Assembly (NCBI GenBank): GCA_025716855.1
Contig: JAIXMQ010000022.1
Location: 62,001-126,000 of the forward strand
DNA length: 64,000 nt
Origin: Pilaira anomala
Lineage: Eukaryota > Mucoromycota > Mucoromycetes > Mucorales > Mucoraceae
Direction of reading: 5' to 3'
Shown: positions 33,304-46,491 of the stretch, piece after piece
How the letters are laid out: the number at the start of each line of letters is the position of its first letter
Numbering within the stretch: position 1 is the stretch's first letter
Position numbers and translations under genes: made by a program
The notes under the pieces: model-generated
Databases searched by the model: none
Told to the model about the DNA's origin: nothing
The model's input: the letters and a program-made list of their open reading frames with translations, nothing else

Positions 33304-34669
33304 AAATGATGATCTGAAAAAAAAAAAGGAAGAAAAAAAGATCACTTCTATGTACATACATATACCTAGTGATGAATCAGAATTTAGAACTTTTTTTTTT
33401 TTCTAACTAACGTATGACTCATATATTCTATACATTTGAATGCCAAAAACTTTTTTTTTCTCTAAATAAAAATTCATATTACCTGTTTTAACATGAACGT
33501 TTAATAAAGTAGTTAGGCTAAAGTTTGTCTGATTCAAAATATATAAATCGTTAGTTCAGTTGCTTATTTCCATTCAACTAAAAATATTATTACTTTTAGA
33601 ACGTAATTATTTCCCTGTCCCAACAATAATTTTAAGACTTTTTCTTTTATATATATAAAGCAAATACCGCATAAAACAACAATAACATAAAGAAACGAAA
33701 AAGTTTTTAAATGATATGAAAGCTTGTCAAATTTTATGATAATACACTGTTCAAATAGTAAGGTACTATACAATTAGTCGTGATGAAAATCTTGTTCTAA
33801 ACTAATAACGTCAATCTTCGCAGAAACGGACGTATAATAGTAAAGTTTTAAATGAATTAAAAATTTCAGGTCACCTTAACAATAACAAAAAAAAAAGGGA
33901 CCTATTTTTAGTTACATCAGTTATAAAATTCCTTGAGGTCAGGTTTCTTTCATTTGTACTGGCAATATGTAAGGGGTTTCCGATACATATAAAGATGGAG
34001 AGATAGACTAAACCAAATATATCATCTTCTGTACAGTTTACAATTCTACCCCACATAAAATGACCACGTTCCTTTTTTGTTGCATCTTATAATAAGCTTT
34101 AAGGATTAAATGATGGGTCTCTATATACATCAATACTTGCGCGTAAAATATCAATTTTCCTCGGAAATTTTAAAATCCATACTAACAAATTATTGATATT
34201 ATTGGACTTCTAGACCTTTAAAGAAAAAACAAAAAGCAAAAAAAAAAAAAGGAGAAATACGCATGTATACTGTGAGAAGGAAATGGTTAACGTCAATTCA
34301 CAATGTAAGCGTATCGAACGTTTACGCGTAACATTGGGCGGATTGTTAGATTGTGCCCTGTATGATTTGTAAACATAAATTAACAATAAAGTTTCTCTTT
34401 TTTTTTAACAAATGATATATAAAAAAAGATTGCAAGAACTGTATATAATGTAAATCATCTAGAATACATTTTATTAAAAATTTATAGAGTAAAGAGAAGC
34501 GAGGTAAAAGAGTTATTTACAAAATAGATAAAGATTTGTGTGTGTGTGTGTGTATGAGAATACAGTAGTATGGTAAGGGAAAAAAAGGAGGGGGTTTAAG
34601 TTACAATTTGAATAGGAGTGATTTTGATTTTTGTGTAAAAAAAAAGGTATAAGTACAGTAAAAATGTGT

Positions 34670-36074
34670 TTATGATGTGAAATCAGCAATCAAAGCCTTG
34701 ATGGAATCGATAGTACCAAAGACACAACCAATAATACCCAAGAAAACGGTAAGAGCAGAGAAAGCAAGCTCATACCAAGGCTTGTTACGAACACCAGTAA
34801 GCTTAAGGTAACAAATAACAGGCAAAAGGAACACAAGACCACAATTAGCAAGAGAACCGATTAAGCCCATGAAATCATCGAAATAGGGAATGAAACAAGC
34901 CAAGACAACAAGAATACCCATAGTAATACTACGAATAATAGCACGACCGACCCAAGCACCAAATTTACCATATTTTTCCTCGCTACAGTTGGAGAACTTT
35001 TCAAATTCGAGAGAGAAAGAGGTAGTATAGATAGGAATAGCAAGAATAACGTGAATTGTCATGACAATCACAGAGAGCATTTTACCAGCACCTTCGGGTA
35101 AAGAATTATAAATTGGAGAAACAGTGGCAGTACCGAAAGACCAATAACCGGGAACGGCAGTTAAAAAGTAAAGGGCAGTACAGGTAGAGAGACCGGCCAT
35201 GACAGCATATTTCCATTGATGAGGCTTCTTTAAAGCATGTTCAACATGAGGGTAAGTGTTATTACCACCGAAAGAGAAGGCAATGGTAGAAAGAGCAACA
35301 GGGAAACCTTCCCAGATGACAGAATCGTGATAGACGGGTTCAGAGCTAGCGTTACGAGTCATAGGACCTTGAATAAGGACAACAAAGACAGCCATCATAG
35401 TACAGAGTGCACCGATAGCAGCAATTCCAGTTACTTCCTTAAGAGTCTTCATGATCAAAGAAGGGATTAATAAGAAGACACCCCAGATAACGGCCCAGAT
35501 CTTATGGTTCAATTCACCAGCAGTACCTTCTAAAAGATAAACCATGTTACCACTAGCCAATACAAGGTAAAGAGCGGGACAACCAAATAAATTTAAAATG
35601 TGAAGAAAAGAAGCAACGAGATAACCAGGCCAGCCAAAGGCAGCAGTACCAATAGCCTTATAATCGTGAAGACGTTGTCCAGGTTTATAATATAAACAAC
35701 GAATAAGGATAACACCAGAATAAACAGCCATTGCGTAGGCCAAGATTAAAATCAAAATACCTAACCATCCACCATCAGCGAAAGCTATTATGATAGTAAA
35801 TATTTAGTTAAAAATTCTTTGAAAAAAAAAAAAGATTTGATTTTTTTAAAAAAAAAAAAAAAAAAAAAAGTTTACCTTTGGGAAGACCTAAAGTACCAGT
35901 ACCTGCAACAACGCAGACAATATTGAAGTAAGCGGTCATGAAACTACCATCACCATGACCAAATTCGTTGACAATGCTAGAAGCACGATCTTCTTCAACA
36001 TAATTGTCAACAGTGGTTTGTTCAACCTTAAACTTTTCAGATTTTATAGAGGGAGTTTTAGATTCAATTGCCAT
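34670..36074 (-). CDS. AAAP-family amino acid transporter
   Basis: Two exons (36074-35876 and 35784-34670), 437 aa. After a hydrophilic N-terminus of about 45 residues the first transmembrane helix carries the family signature (AYFNIVCVVAGTGTLGLPKA), then about ten more helices: LGILILILAYAMAVYSGVIL, PGYLVASFLHILNLFGCPAL, IWAVIWGVFLLIPSLIM, SVIVMTIHVILAIPIYTTSF, ITMGILVVLACFIPYFDDFM. This is the transmembrane amino acid transporter (Aa_trans) family, as in fungal MTR-type neutral amino acid permeases or vacuolar AVT exporters. Length favours a plasma-membrane or vacuolar importer; substrate cannot be told. Codon usage is more even than in neighbours, suggesting good expression. Confidence 0.88.
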
Positions 36075-37553
36075 TTGAGGGGAATTAATTTGTCTTTAAT
36101 GTATATATATGGGTAATTAAAAAAAAAATAAGAATTAAAAAAAAAAAGGAAAAAATAATTGTATGATCGACTAAAGTGAAATAAAAAAAAAATAAAAAAA
36201 AAAAGGGAAATTATGATCCTTTATATAACAAATATTTTCAAGGAAAAAATTATCATAGGTGTTTGTACCACATAGATTTTTTTTTTTTTATATAAAAAGA
36301 GAACTTTTAAGCAGTAAGCTCCGCCAAAAGCCCCGCGACTGAACGGAGGTATATAACTGGTTCAACAATGGAGGGGTAAAGGTCTTGCTTACCAAATACC
36401 GCTCGATACTTGGATTTTTTGACCTATGACCTCTTTAACGTACCTCTTTCCTTATAGAATCTATTGGTTCCACGTTTATCTTTTAAATATTTTGAAGTTC
36501 CGTGTAGCTATTTAACTTTAAACTCGGCCGTCAAAAAAGAATACAAATGATTGCAAGCAGCAGACACACAAAGGGTGGTTTTTTTTTTAATACTCTGACA
36601 GAATAAAAAACAAAAAAAAAGAATAAATTCTCACGCATAGATAAATAAAATACCAGATCTAATATTCGATTAACTTTTTTATTTATTCTTAGATAACCGA
36701 GATCTTGCGGTATCACAGAGAGAAACTAATTCATAAAACTAATGCAAAATTACCCACACTTTTTTTTTTTTAGATAAAAAACTCACGCTATTTACAAAAA
36801 AATATCACATTTCTCACGAATTTGAGTTTCAAGGGTCCAGATTTATTTTATCATTTGTTTCTTAGCATAAATCTCCTTTTACTTGTTAAAAAAGGCATTA
36901 TTTACTCTTTATTCATATTTTTAAATTTTTTTTTTTTTAAGAGTGATTGAAGGTATGAAGTAGTTTCCCTTTTTTTCTTTTTTTTTTTAGAGTTGAATTC
37001 CGATGCAGTGAAATTAAACTCACTTTACAATTCCGAATGTCTTTACCCGCTAGTTCTCTTCACTTTTTTACTAAAAGAAGTTGAAAGGTATTTTTATAAA
37101 TTCCTCTTATAGTATATTTTATAATTATTGGTTTTCTAAATACGACAATTTTATATGCAAATGGTTTTTATATGTCGATCTCTAAAAAAAAACAAATACT
37201 TTTTGCTTTTAAACAATATTGAATTAAAGGGCGTTACTTTTGTCTAATATGTCTCGAACATTCAATAAAATGTATCCCACATAAGCACCGGGAAGAACCG
37301 TGTTCATGTGATCATGAAGAAGCTTCCCCCACCAATCATTAAATTAGATTACCTCTTTATCAACTCTTGTCTGAAAAGAGAACAAAAACTCGTACATGGG
37401 CGTCGCGATATTAGGGAAAATAACTTTTTATTGGATCGCGAGGAATGATGATATACTCCAGAGTATAGGTTTTGACTTACAGGGAAAGAATGGAGTGAGT
37501 CTTTGTAACTTTATTATTATTATTAAGCTGTTATCGTAATTCATTTTAACCTC

Positions 37554-37586
<33 letters not shown>

Positions 37587-38154
37587 GCGGCAAACAATGG
37601 ACGGGTATGTACTTATATGTCTATTATGGCTTTCCTAATATCTTAAATGCGTAAACTCCTTTTGTTCCGCACGTCAAACCCCAAAATGTAGAACCTTTTA
37701 TTAATTTAGTCAACTATTGCATACATGATTTAAAAAAATGGGCATAAAATATTTTTTTTTCTTTAATTAATAGTATGATAATACTATTTGACACTAAAAC
37801 AATAGTGTCTTTTTTTTTTTTTTGTTACTGATAGCTTTATCTTATATTGAAGATAAGATAAAAAATAACTTAATGAAAGTGATCAAAAACCTGGATTACA
37901 CTATCTCTCTTTTTTTACATGTATGTTTCGTAAAATCCATTTAAACGTGCAATAAAGCGTCATCCTGCCTTTTTCTTTATATGAGTTAGGACTTTTACTA
38001 AAGATGTATAGTCAACATTCAGTGCTATTGGTGATTATTGAATATACTAAATAGTTACACGGAATATTCCTGTATTAAGAATTAAAAATTTGAGATCCAA
38101 TCATGATAATAAATATTACGGCGATAGGGTGACTATCACTGGTGCCACAGAGGG

Positions 38155-38185
<31 letters not shown>

Positions 38186-40361
38186 TGGCAGGAAAAAGCA
38201 CATAAAAGGTCCATTTATATGCTAGTTACACAACTATGGAAGTATAAAATTTTATTTGGGAAAAAAATACTGTGCAAAGGGAATACAAATGACGACAGTA
38301 TTATCATTTATACCCACACTTTTTAAACGATTTATTAAAGGCACCTTTCAGACAGCTAATTAAGGGGTATCTTGATTCTAAAGTATTAGTTTGATGGAAA
38401 AAACTTTTATCAATAGCAATTTTGATTACTGCATGATTGAATCAGCATCTTATTGTTCCTGCAGTATAATAATAATAAATCTCACCAGTCTATTTTTATT
38501 TAAAGTTTTTTTTTTTTTTTTTTTCGTTTGCCTATTACCAGGTAACGCTATACTTTATTCTGTTCTCTTTTTTACATAAGTATGTGTCGGAGAGACATAG
38601 CACTTGAAAATCTTCTTTGAATTTCCTCAGATCAACAGTTCATAAACGCAGTATTCCATAAAACCATATCATGATAATCGCTTAATGAAGGTTAATTCAA
38701 TAGAAAATAGCATATTACGCTAAGCAATTACAAGGTTAAAATAAAATCATCAACTATACTATAAAAAGCTTTTTGAAGCATTTTTATAGTTTGGGTATTA
38801 ACAATAGCTGTTGTATCGATCTGTTAGTTTGTAGTCTAAAAGCATCTGTGATTAGAAATAAGGTTTTTCTAAAAAGTATTATACTGATTCAAAAGACAAA
38901 AGTATACTCTACAGTATTATTTTTAACTAATCGATCAAGTTCTTTTGTCCTTTTTTTTTTTTTTAATTACTTTTTTCCACCTTTTGTCCGATCAATGACT
39001 TATTTCAAAAGCTAATAATACCCCACTCTGTTCTTCACCAATTAGGTTCTGACATACCAAATTAGTTTTAGTTGTGCGAGGCCTGCTGATGATAATATAC
39101 GTTCCTGTTTTTTTTGTCCGCTAAAATGTCACTTGACTAATAATCAATATTAAACAAGATATAGTTTCGATGACCATTTTGATAATGATAACGATAAGAT
39201 AAAATTTATAAGAGATAGGCACTTGACCTGCCAACTTCATTTTTCTAAAAAAAAAAAAAAAAAAATGAGAGAAAACTGTCAATATTTTAAGCTTATATTT
39301 TTATCCATTCCACAATTATAATATAGCCGAAATTATTGTATTTCCGTAATATGGTTATTATCAGCCCAGAAAGGTTTATCAAAGTTATTGGTTGTAAGTC
39401 AGCCATTTTAAGTATCCCTCACTCTTACAAGGAAAAGAATCACCTGCTGAGAAGGGTATACAAAGAAGCTGATGTTAATTGAAAAAGAAACTCGGGAAGC
39501 TCTTCGTTCGTGATAAAGTGTTTTACATTATCATAACGAAACCGGCTCCATTGATTTCCGAATATACTTGAAAAAAAAAAAAGACCGAAAAACCGGGAGC
39601 GTATCTATTGAGTGTACAAACAATTATAAATGTTGAACTTTAATTTTTTACATGATAATAATTAGTGACCCGTTCAATCTTTTTTTTTTTTTTTTTCTGG
39701 GGAATTGAAGTTTTACCAAAAGGATAATTATCACTGTTTTCAAAGCAGAATTTTTATTTTTTCTGCTTCTTCAAGTTTTCTCATTGTTGTGTCATGAAAT
39801 TATCCAAAGTTAGTGTAATAGATTTATATATATTGCTTTTATTGAACTAGCACATAGTTAATGGATAATTTTCCTTTATCCTGATTTATGGTAAGTTAAT
39901 AGAGGTCCTTCCAGAGAAAAGGTACTATAGTACCTGCTGGGACATGTACTAATTCAACTAATGGTTTGACAAGAGTTCATTTTACGTATAAAAAAAAAAA
40001 TCTTAAAGTTATGAGAACATCGTTTATTTTAAGCCCTGAAAAGCGTAAAATGATGTATGTACACTGAAACAATTGTTAGGTTGTGAAACATCGGTGACTT
40101 TTTCTGATCTTTTTTGACTTTTTCTAATGCAAACTTTAAGAAAATCGCAGGAATGGAGGAATGTAATATCATTTTACGCGCGATTCGAGAAAGCCATAAC
40201 CTAAATTTTCTCTCTCTCTCTCGCTCTCATTATGTTCTCTTTACAACTAGGACAATCCTTAACACTTTTTTTTTTTTATAAAATAAATCGAAAAAAAAAC
40301 CCCCCAATTTTGAACATTTCTTTTTTTTTTCACCTTTTTTTGTTGTTCTTTTTAGAGTAGT
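36075..40361. other. 4.3-kb gene desert
   Basis: No gene with credible coding character on either strand; only A/T homopolymers and scattered short frames. T runs of 20 nt or more occur near 37558-37584, and an A run near 38155-38183. It lies between two divergently transcribed genes (transporter start at 36074, subtilase start at 40362), so both promoters are here. Non-coding RNAs cannot be excluded by eye. Confidence 0.5.
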
Positions 40362-43300
40362 ATGCGATATCAAGCATCTAAAGTGCTGATTATTATATTT
40401 GTTTGGCACTACTTTCTCTTGATCTGCCAGTGCCACCAATCATTCAATCTAGAACCTCCAAAAAGATTTACGATTGAATTCAAATCGCCATTAAATGATA
40501 CAAAGGCCATTGAAGAGGATCGAGCGCGCTTTTTAGCGTATCTTCAAACCCAAAATGTGATGCACGATATCCGAATTCGATACAATTATTCAGATGTCAT
40601 CAACGGTATGTCGATTGAAGTGGTACCACCTGAAATATCGGCTTCTACTAGCTCCTCATCAAATGAGGAAAAAACAAAAACCATAAAGTTTTTAGATGAT
40701 ACTTTATCAAAGTGTCCTTATGTCACGCGCTATTGGGCCGGAAAACAGTACTCTAGACCCAAAACAATGATGGTTGAAAAAATAAATTTACCTAATCAAC
40801 CTGAAAACGAAAAAGAGATAGAAAAATACTTTGGTAACAGTACTTTGATACCATTGTTTGTAGACGGAGGTCTCCCAAATTTAGAAGATGCGCATGAATT
40901 AACTACAGTGGATAAGGTAAAGAAACTAGGTTGGACGGGTAAAGGAATTAAGATTGGAATTATCGATACAGGTATCGATTACACACATCCTGCTTTGGGT
41001 GGGTGCTTTGGGGTAAAGAAAGAATATATATAGGCTATAAGTAGTAGATAATATTTTTTAAACATTTAAGAATTTTAGAAAGGATGTCTTGTAGCTTATG
41101 GGAAAGATTTAGTTGGAGATAGCTATGGACGAAGTAAGTTTATTCACTGTAACTACGATTTTTTTTTTTCAATATTTTAAACTTTTATTTTATCTTAAAA
41201 AAGATGGCATTGAAAGGAAACCAGATGATGACCCTTTGTAAGAAACCGAAAAATATTTTTAATATTTTTTTTTTAAAAAAAAAAAAATTAAAGATTACAA
41301 TAGGGATCAATGCGACGGCCACGGGACGCATGTAGCTGGTATTATTGCAGCCAATGATAAACTAAAAGTAAGAGTAACGGAAACGAAAAATTAACATAAA
41401 ACTGGGATTGAATATATTTTTAAGGGTTTTGAGGGAGTGGCCATTGGTGTTACGTTGGGTGCTTACAGGTTCACAAAAAAAAAAAAGAGGGGTCCACAAA
41501 ACAGGTAACTGATGAATTTTTTAAACAGAGTTTTCGGGTGCAATGGGGATACGGATGATGATATTATTATAGCTGCTGTGTGAGTAATTATTGCGTTACA
41601 TATAAATATATATATATAAAAACTAATGCACAAGTTAATTTGCGATTAGCGATATGGCGTCAAAAGCTGGTATGGATATTATTAATATTTCTTTAGGAGG
41701 AGGTATGGGCTCCTGGGAGGAGGTACAATTCAAACGTGGCGTACATAACATAACACAGCATATTGTTTTAATATTCAGTAAGTAGGACCCGTTAGCCGTT
41801 GCTCTATCGAATATGGCAAAGAAAAATATCACAGTAGTTGTTGCGCAAGGAAATGAAGGGAAAGACGGTAAAAGATAATTTGAGCGTCTCACTTTTTGGT
41901 TAATAATTTCTAAAGTCCAACTTTTTGAGTAGGTATTGCAAGAACACCTTCTCCGGCTATTGGTAAAAATCTTTTATCTGTTGGATCAGTAGATAACAAA
42001 CAGAAATATAGTCCAGTTATTCTTGATCAACAAAGTGAAGATGGAGAAGGGATCTATGGTAAAGTGTGTCATATAGATATATATATATAAATAAACAAAG
42101 TGACATTTGATTGATAAATACTTACATTTAGAATATGCTTCTATCAAGGGACTACCGTTTGACATGAACGGGGCCCCAATAGTACTATCTATTATTAGTG
42201 ATATAAGCTATTTGGCTTGTAAGCCACTTGATTCAAGCTTTAACATAACGGACCAAGTTATTCTTGTAAAAGGTGGTGGGTGTGATATCGAAACCAAAGC
42301 AAGGAATATTTATGCATCTGGAGGTGCTGGTTTACTGCTTTACAATGATATAAACGCGTCTCTTTTTCTGAATGAAACGACAAGTTTACGTCTTCCGATT
42401 CCAGTTGCAACTCTAAGCTATAGTGAAGGTTTCAAGTTAACAAAATCTATCGAAACGCATCGAATGAAGGGAAATACTTCATCACCTTTTACTATACAAT
42501 TTATTACCAAAATGGTGAAAGTGAAATCAGCAGGATCGGCTTCAAGGTTAGTATTATTACATACATCACATGAGAGATTTCTGAAGAACTGTATGTTAAA
42601 CTAGCTTTTCTACTTGGGGGCCTGATCCAGAAGTAAAGTAAAGCCCTGTTTAGATTAATTTGTATTAAATGTCATTCTATAGCTTCACTTCAAACCAGAA
42701 ATCTTAGCTGTTGGAGGTTTTGTGTTTTCTATTTTCCCTGTAAATATGGGTGCTTATGCAACACTGAGTGGTACTAGCATGGCGTCTGTAAGTGTCACAT
42801 AATATATTCCTTGAATATTCTTTAATTTATCCATTCTATGCAGCCATACTTGGCTGGTTGTATAGCTCTGTTTATGGAAGCAACACAAATACGCGATTCG
42901 TCCACTATTTTAACAAAACTTACAAACTATGCAAAACCAATTACTATTACAATTGATGGTCAAGGTGAGTTTTTGCAATCTATAGTTAAACAAGGGGCGG
43001 GACTAGTTCAGGTAAAAGCATGCCACGTTTTTTTTTTTTTTTTTTTTTTTTTTGAAATAGAACTATATACGATTAATTAAATTATATACATACATTATTG
43101 ATCAATATTTAGTAGATATACAACTCGATTTATGGTCATAGCCTTATTTCGCCGAATAAGATTACATTGAATGATACAGAACATTTTGTAAATAATGCAA
43201 CATTAACTATCGTAAATTTATCTGAAGATACAAGATTCTTTAAATTTGATTTTTTGACTGCAATTGGTGTAAATGGTAAGGTGACGATAGTAGAGAATAA

Positions 43301-44197
43301 AGCACATTACTTTTGTAAACATTTCTATTTATAGGATATAATTTTTTGGAAAGTGCAGTACCGGCTATTCAGCCGGAATTCCATGTGGCGAAGGCTAAAG
43401 TGATAATTAATCAAACACATATACAATTAGGGGCCGGCGAGAGAGCACAAATTAACGTTCGTTTTGAACAACCAGTTAGCGAAATAAAGCATTTATTGTA
43501 TGGTGGTTTTCTACGAGTGACAAGTGAAAATGATGTTACACATGTACCATTTTATGGCTCGTTAGATAACCAGCGGGAACTGCCAATATTTGATACCAAG
43601 GTATAATACTCATATTAATTTTTTTTTTAAAAAATGAAACACGAATCTGCAAAGAAAACAGATGTTTACTTACTTAATTAGGCGGGATATCCTTTCATTG
43701 GTAATAATGACGGAAAGCCTATTACAGATGAATCCCAACTCAAATTTAATTTTTCAGAAGAAAGACTTAATATTTACACTCGTCTTGGAAGTCCTACTGC
43801 GCGTATTAAGTTTGAAGTAATAGATTATTTCGATAACCAAACTTTGGGAGAAATTCAATTAAGTTCAAACGATTATATATCCAGAAACGATCATTCCCCT
43901 CAAACTCTGGATTATGTTCTAGACTGGCGAGGCCACCTATACCCTATGGATACGACTGATGATAAAAACGACGTGTTAGAAGAAGTTACTCATAATCAAC
44001 GCAACTTAAACCCTACTTTTATCAATTCATATGGTAACAATATTTTGAATGTCAAAGAAAGTACGGATAGAAGTACGGTTTCTATTCCCAATGGAACCTA
44101 TCGTATCCATGCCTCAGCTTTGAAAATATATGGTAACCCAAAAATAGGTGAAGATTGGGAGAGTTGGTATTCTCCGCGGTTCCAAGTTATTGGTTGA
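40362..44197 (+). CDS. Secreted subtilisin-like serine protease (S8) with PA insert
   Basis: Sixteen exons give 945 aa: 40362-41012, 41079-41133, 41204-41237, 41304-41367, 41425-41468, 41529-41579, 41650-41722, 41786-41867, 41933-42058, 42132-42546, 42605-42632, 42683-42787, 42844-43011, 43116-43275, 43335-43600, 43682-44197. Signal peptide (VLIIIFVWHYFLLICQCHQ), an I9-like propeptide, then the catalytic triad: Asp202 in IIDTGIDYTHPALGG, His253 in CDGHGTHVAGI, Ser573 in LSGTSMASP. A protease-associated (PA) insert lies between His and Ser, followed by an Fn3-like C-terminal region. This is the layout of C5a-peptidase/minor-extracellular-protease type subtilases of fungi. Catalytic residues are all present. 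Several exons are very small (28-55 nt) around the active site. A TTTTTAG just before the ATG may close a 5' UTR intron. Confidence 0.9.
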
Positions 44198-44660
44198 GAG
44201 TTAGTTTTATTTCTTTTTTCTATTGTCTATAAAAATTCGATAGAATAACCGGGTTGTTACATTTAACGATCATATCACATTTTTGAAGCTTTATTTTTCG
44301 GCAATTCGGTCTAGTAAATGATGAAATTAATTTGTAAACAAATAAAATACATGCGGGAAAGTCTGGAATATTACTTATTCGAATATTTTCTCGAGATTTC
44401 ATTCGACTGATCAATCTTCCCCTTAATTCTCAGCCACTAGCTTACCACTCCGATAAGTCTTTAAAGGTTTATAAAAAATTTACCAGTTGAGTTGTGTCCC
44501 TTTTTTCTGTTTTTCTTTTTTTTTTTATAAATAAATAACATCTCTATATATCCATATTTAAAAAGAGTCAAACCGAGAGAGCTAGTTATTTAATTAAGAA
44601 TCATTCGTCCAATCTATACCTTATTAAAACCTACAACAACCTTTTTTTTTCAACTTAACT
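44198..44660 (+). other. Short intergenic region
   Basis: AT-rich. Holds the 3' end of the subtilase gene and the promoter of the next one. No gene seen. Confidence 0.5.
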
Positions 44661-46052
44661 ATGATTGTTTTATCAGCATACGCCGAAAGAGTTATTGACC
44701 GTATCAATATGATTGGTATGTGGATAGCAGTAACAATATGTGTTCGAAATTTTATTGTTTGTCTTCGGCAATATCGACGAACACGAGGTCTTATGTAAAT
44801 GACGATGATTGTTGATTTGACGTGTGACTAAACTAAACCCTTTCTATTTCAGTCATTTGATGAACATTGCACAAGTTGTCGTATTGTTCATTCATAGATT
44901 TATTTATGGCGTTGTTCCGTTATTTGAGATTACCACATGCTCCTTTTGGCCGTTACTTGTTTCGTAAGTTTCTAATTTAAATTAATTCGTATGTCAAAAA
45001 AAAAATGTATTAAGCGAAAATTGTATAGATTATGGCATTTAAGTAAATATTATGAGATCTCATATTCTGTTAGAAACATGAATTAACAATATCTGTACAG
45101 ATTATCTTCTTATTTATGCAATTATGTTTAAGCGTCTAATCATATTAGAGTCTGATAAAGATTCTCTTTGGATTAAAGTCGTTGGTGCATTTTTAATAAC
45201 CTTAAGATTTGCTGATTGGCCTTACGAACTTGCTTTCCATTCAATTCAACAACAAATTATGACGCAACATATTCCGTTTGGCTCAAACTGTCTTGCGCAA
45301 TGGTAAAGAAAAAAAGACTATCGTAATGCCGGATGTGGTATTTTGACTAATACGATTCTATTTACTCAGGGGTACAGGTGTCATTATTTTGAATTTCGTT
45401 GCGGATGCACTAGCGAATATATTTCTTAGTGGTATGTTTGTTAGAAGGTAAGACAAAACCAAAAATGACATTATGAGCATATTAAATATTAATGCTATAA
45501 AATAGACTCTATGTACATATTCGGAACTCTCGCACTATTATGAGCCATCGTAATCAAGTCATTGAGTACATTGCTCGTAAATCCTTAATTTGCTTAATCT
45601 TGACATTCGTTGTTAACTTGATTATGAATTTATTTAAAGTCACGCGATTTATTGGTGATCGATCAGATGTAAAACATTATTTAGAACCACTTGACAACAT
45701 TCGTACTTATTCTTATTTTTTATAATAGTCATTTACTGTATATTTTGAAATTATTGAGTCCACGCTCTTAGTAGAAGCGTTACGAGTTGATTATACACGA
45801 CTTCCAGAACAATCATTTTGTGAACATTGTGGTATGATACTTAATAACTCCAACCAAAGCAACCGACAAAATCAAATGCGAATAAATGAACAAGTCAACA
45901 ATATCAATTTAACAGAAAGAAATTCCGCTAGAGCATTCGAACGTTTTTCAGTTAATTCAGATTTACCGTTCATAAGCAATGATCATCAACATCAAGGATA
46001 TATCAACCACAAGCATATACCATCAACTACACAAATGACATCTGACGTATAA
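44661..46052 (+). CDS. Multipass membrane protein of unknown family
   Basis: Seven exons: 44661-44794, 44853-44963, 45029-45042, 45101-45302, 45370-45447, 45506-45668, 45729-46052, 341 aa. The 14-nt microexon (LWHL) is needed to keep the frame between exons 2 and 4. Predicted membrane helices include MIGMWIAVTICVRNFIVCL, IAQVVVLFIHRFIYGVVPLF, YLLIYAIMF, VVGAFLITLRFADWPYELAF, GVIILNFVADALANIFLSGM, and SLICLILTFVVNLIMNLF, giving about six or seven. A CEHCG motif follows the last helix and a polar Asn/Gln-rich tail closes the protein. The layout resembles a small seven-helix integral membrane protein, but no family is recognised and no transporter motif is visible. Function unknown. Confidence 0.7.
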
Positions 46053-46491
46053 AAAAAAACCTCATCATACAATACTATTTTTTCAGCAGGCTGAAAATGC
46101 GTTATTTTATACAACAAAACATACCGTACTACATCTCTTATATATTTTTGTCCTTCTATTATTATATTTTTGTATAATATTCTCCTTGTACTTCTACCAC
46201 TAATAAATATTCTGTAAACCTTCTTACTCTTAACTTTTTTTTTCTTTTAAAAAAACTCTAACGTTTATATAAAAATATTTTTACGTGCTCTTTTATGTTT
46301 ATGCAAGATATGTAACAGTGACAAGAAGCTTTAAGTTTTTCTTTATTAATCTATAAAGTAAATTATAAAAGACTTTTAAAGTGATTGAGTTTACGACCAC
46401 AGCATTACATTCTTAATATAAAAGGATTACTGTCTGTTCCCATAATTTTCTTTTTTCTTCTTTTTATTATTATTTATTAATAACTCGATAT
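46053..46491 (+). other. Intergenic
   Basis: AT-rich; no gene seen. Includes the promoter of the CotH-domain gene. Confidence 0.5.

Larger units (their letters stand above)
32301..34669. other. Intergenic with two possible micro-ORFs
   Basis: Mostly AT-rich without a supported full-size gene; (GT)n at about 34537-34552. Two short plus-strand frames stand out by composition and are listed separately: 32759-32878 and 33196-33303. Confidence 0.4.

Noticed and set aside
35237..35470. Plus-strand frame inside the amino acid transporter
   Set aside because: Antisense of conserved transmembrane coding sequence.
36300..36420. Possible tRNA or other structured RNA near GCTCCGCCAAAAGCCCCGCG
   Set aside because: No A/B box pair with proper spacing and no cloverleaf could be drawn.
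38090..39015. Three plus-strand frames in the gene desert
   Set aside because: Low complexity (poly-Lys, poly-Phe), no splice-linked partners and no family resemblance.
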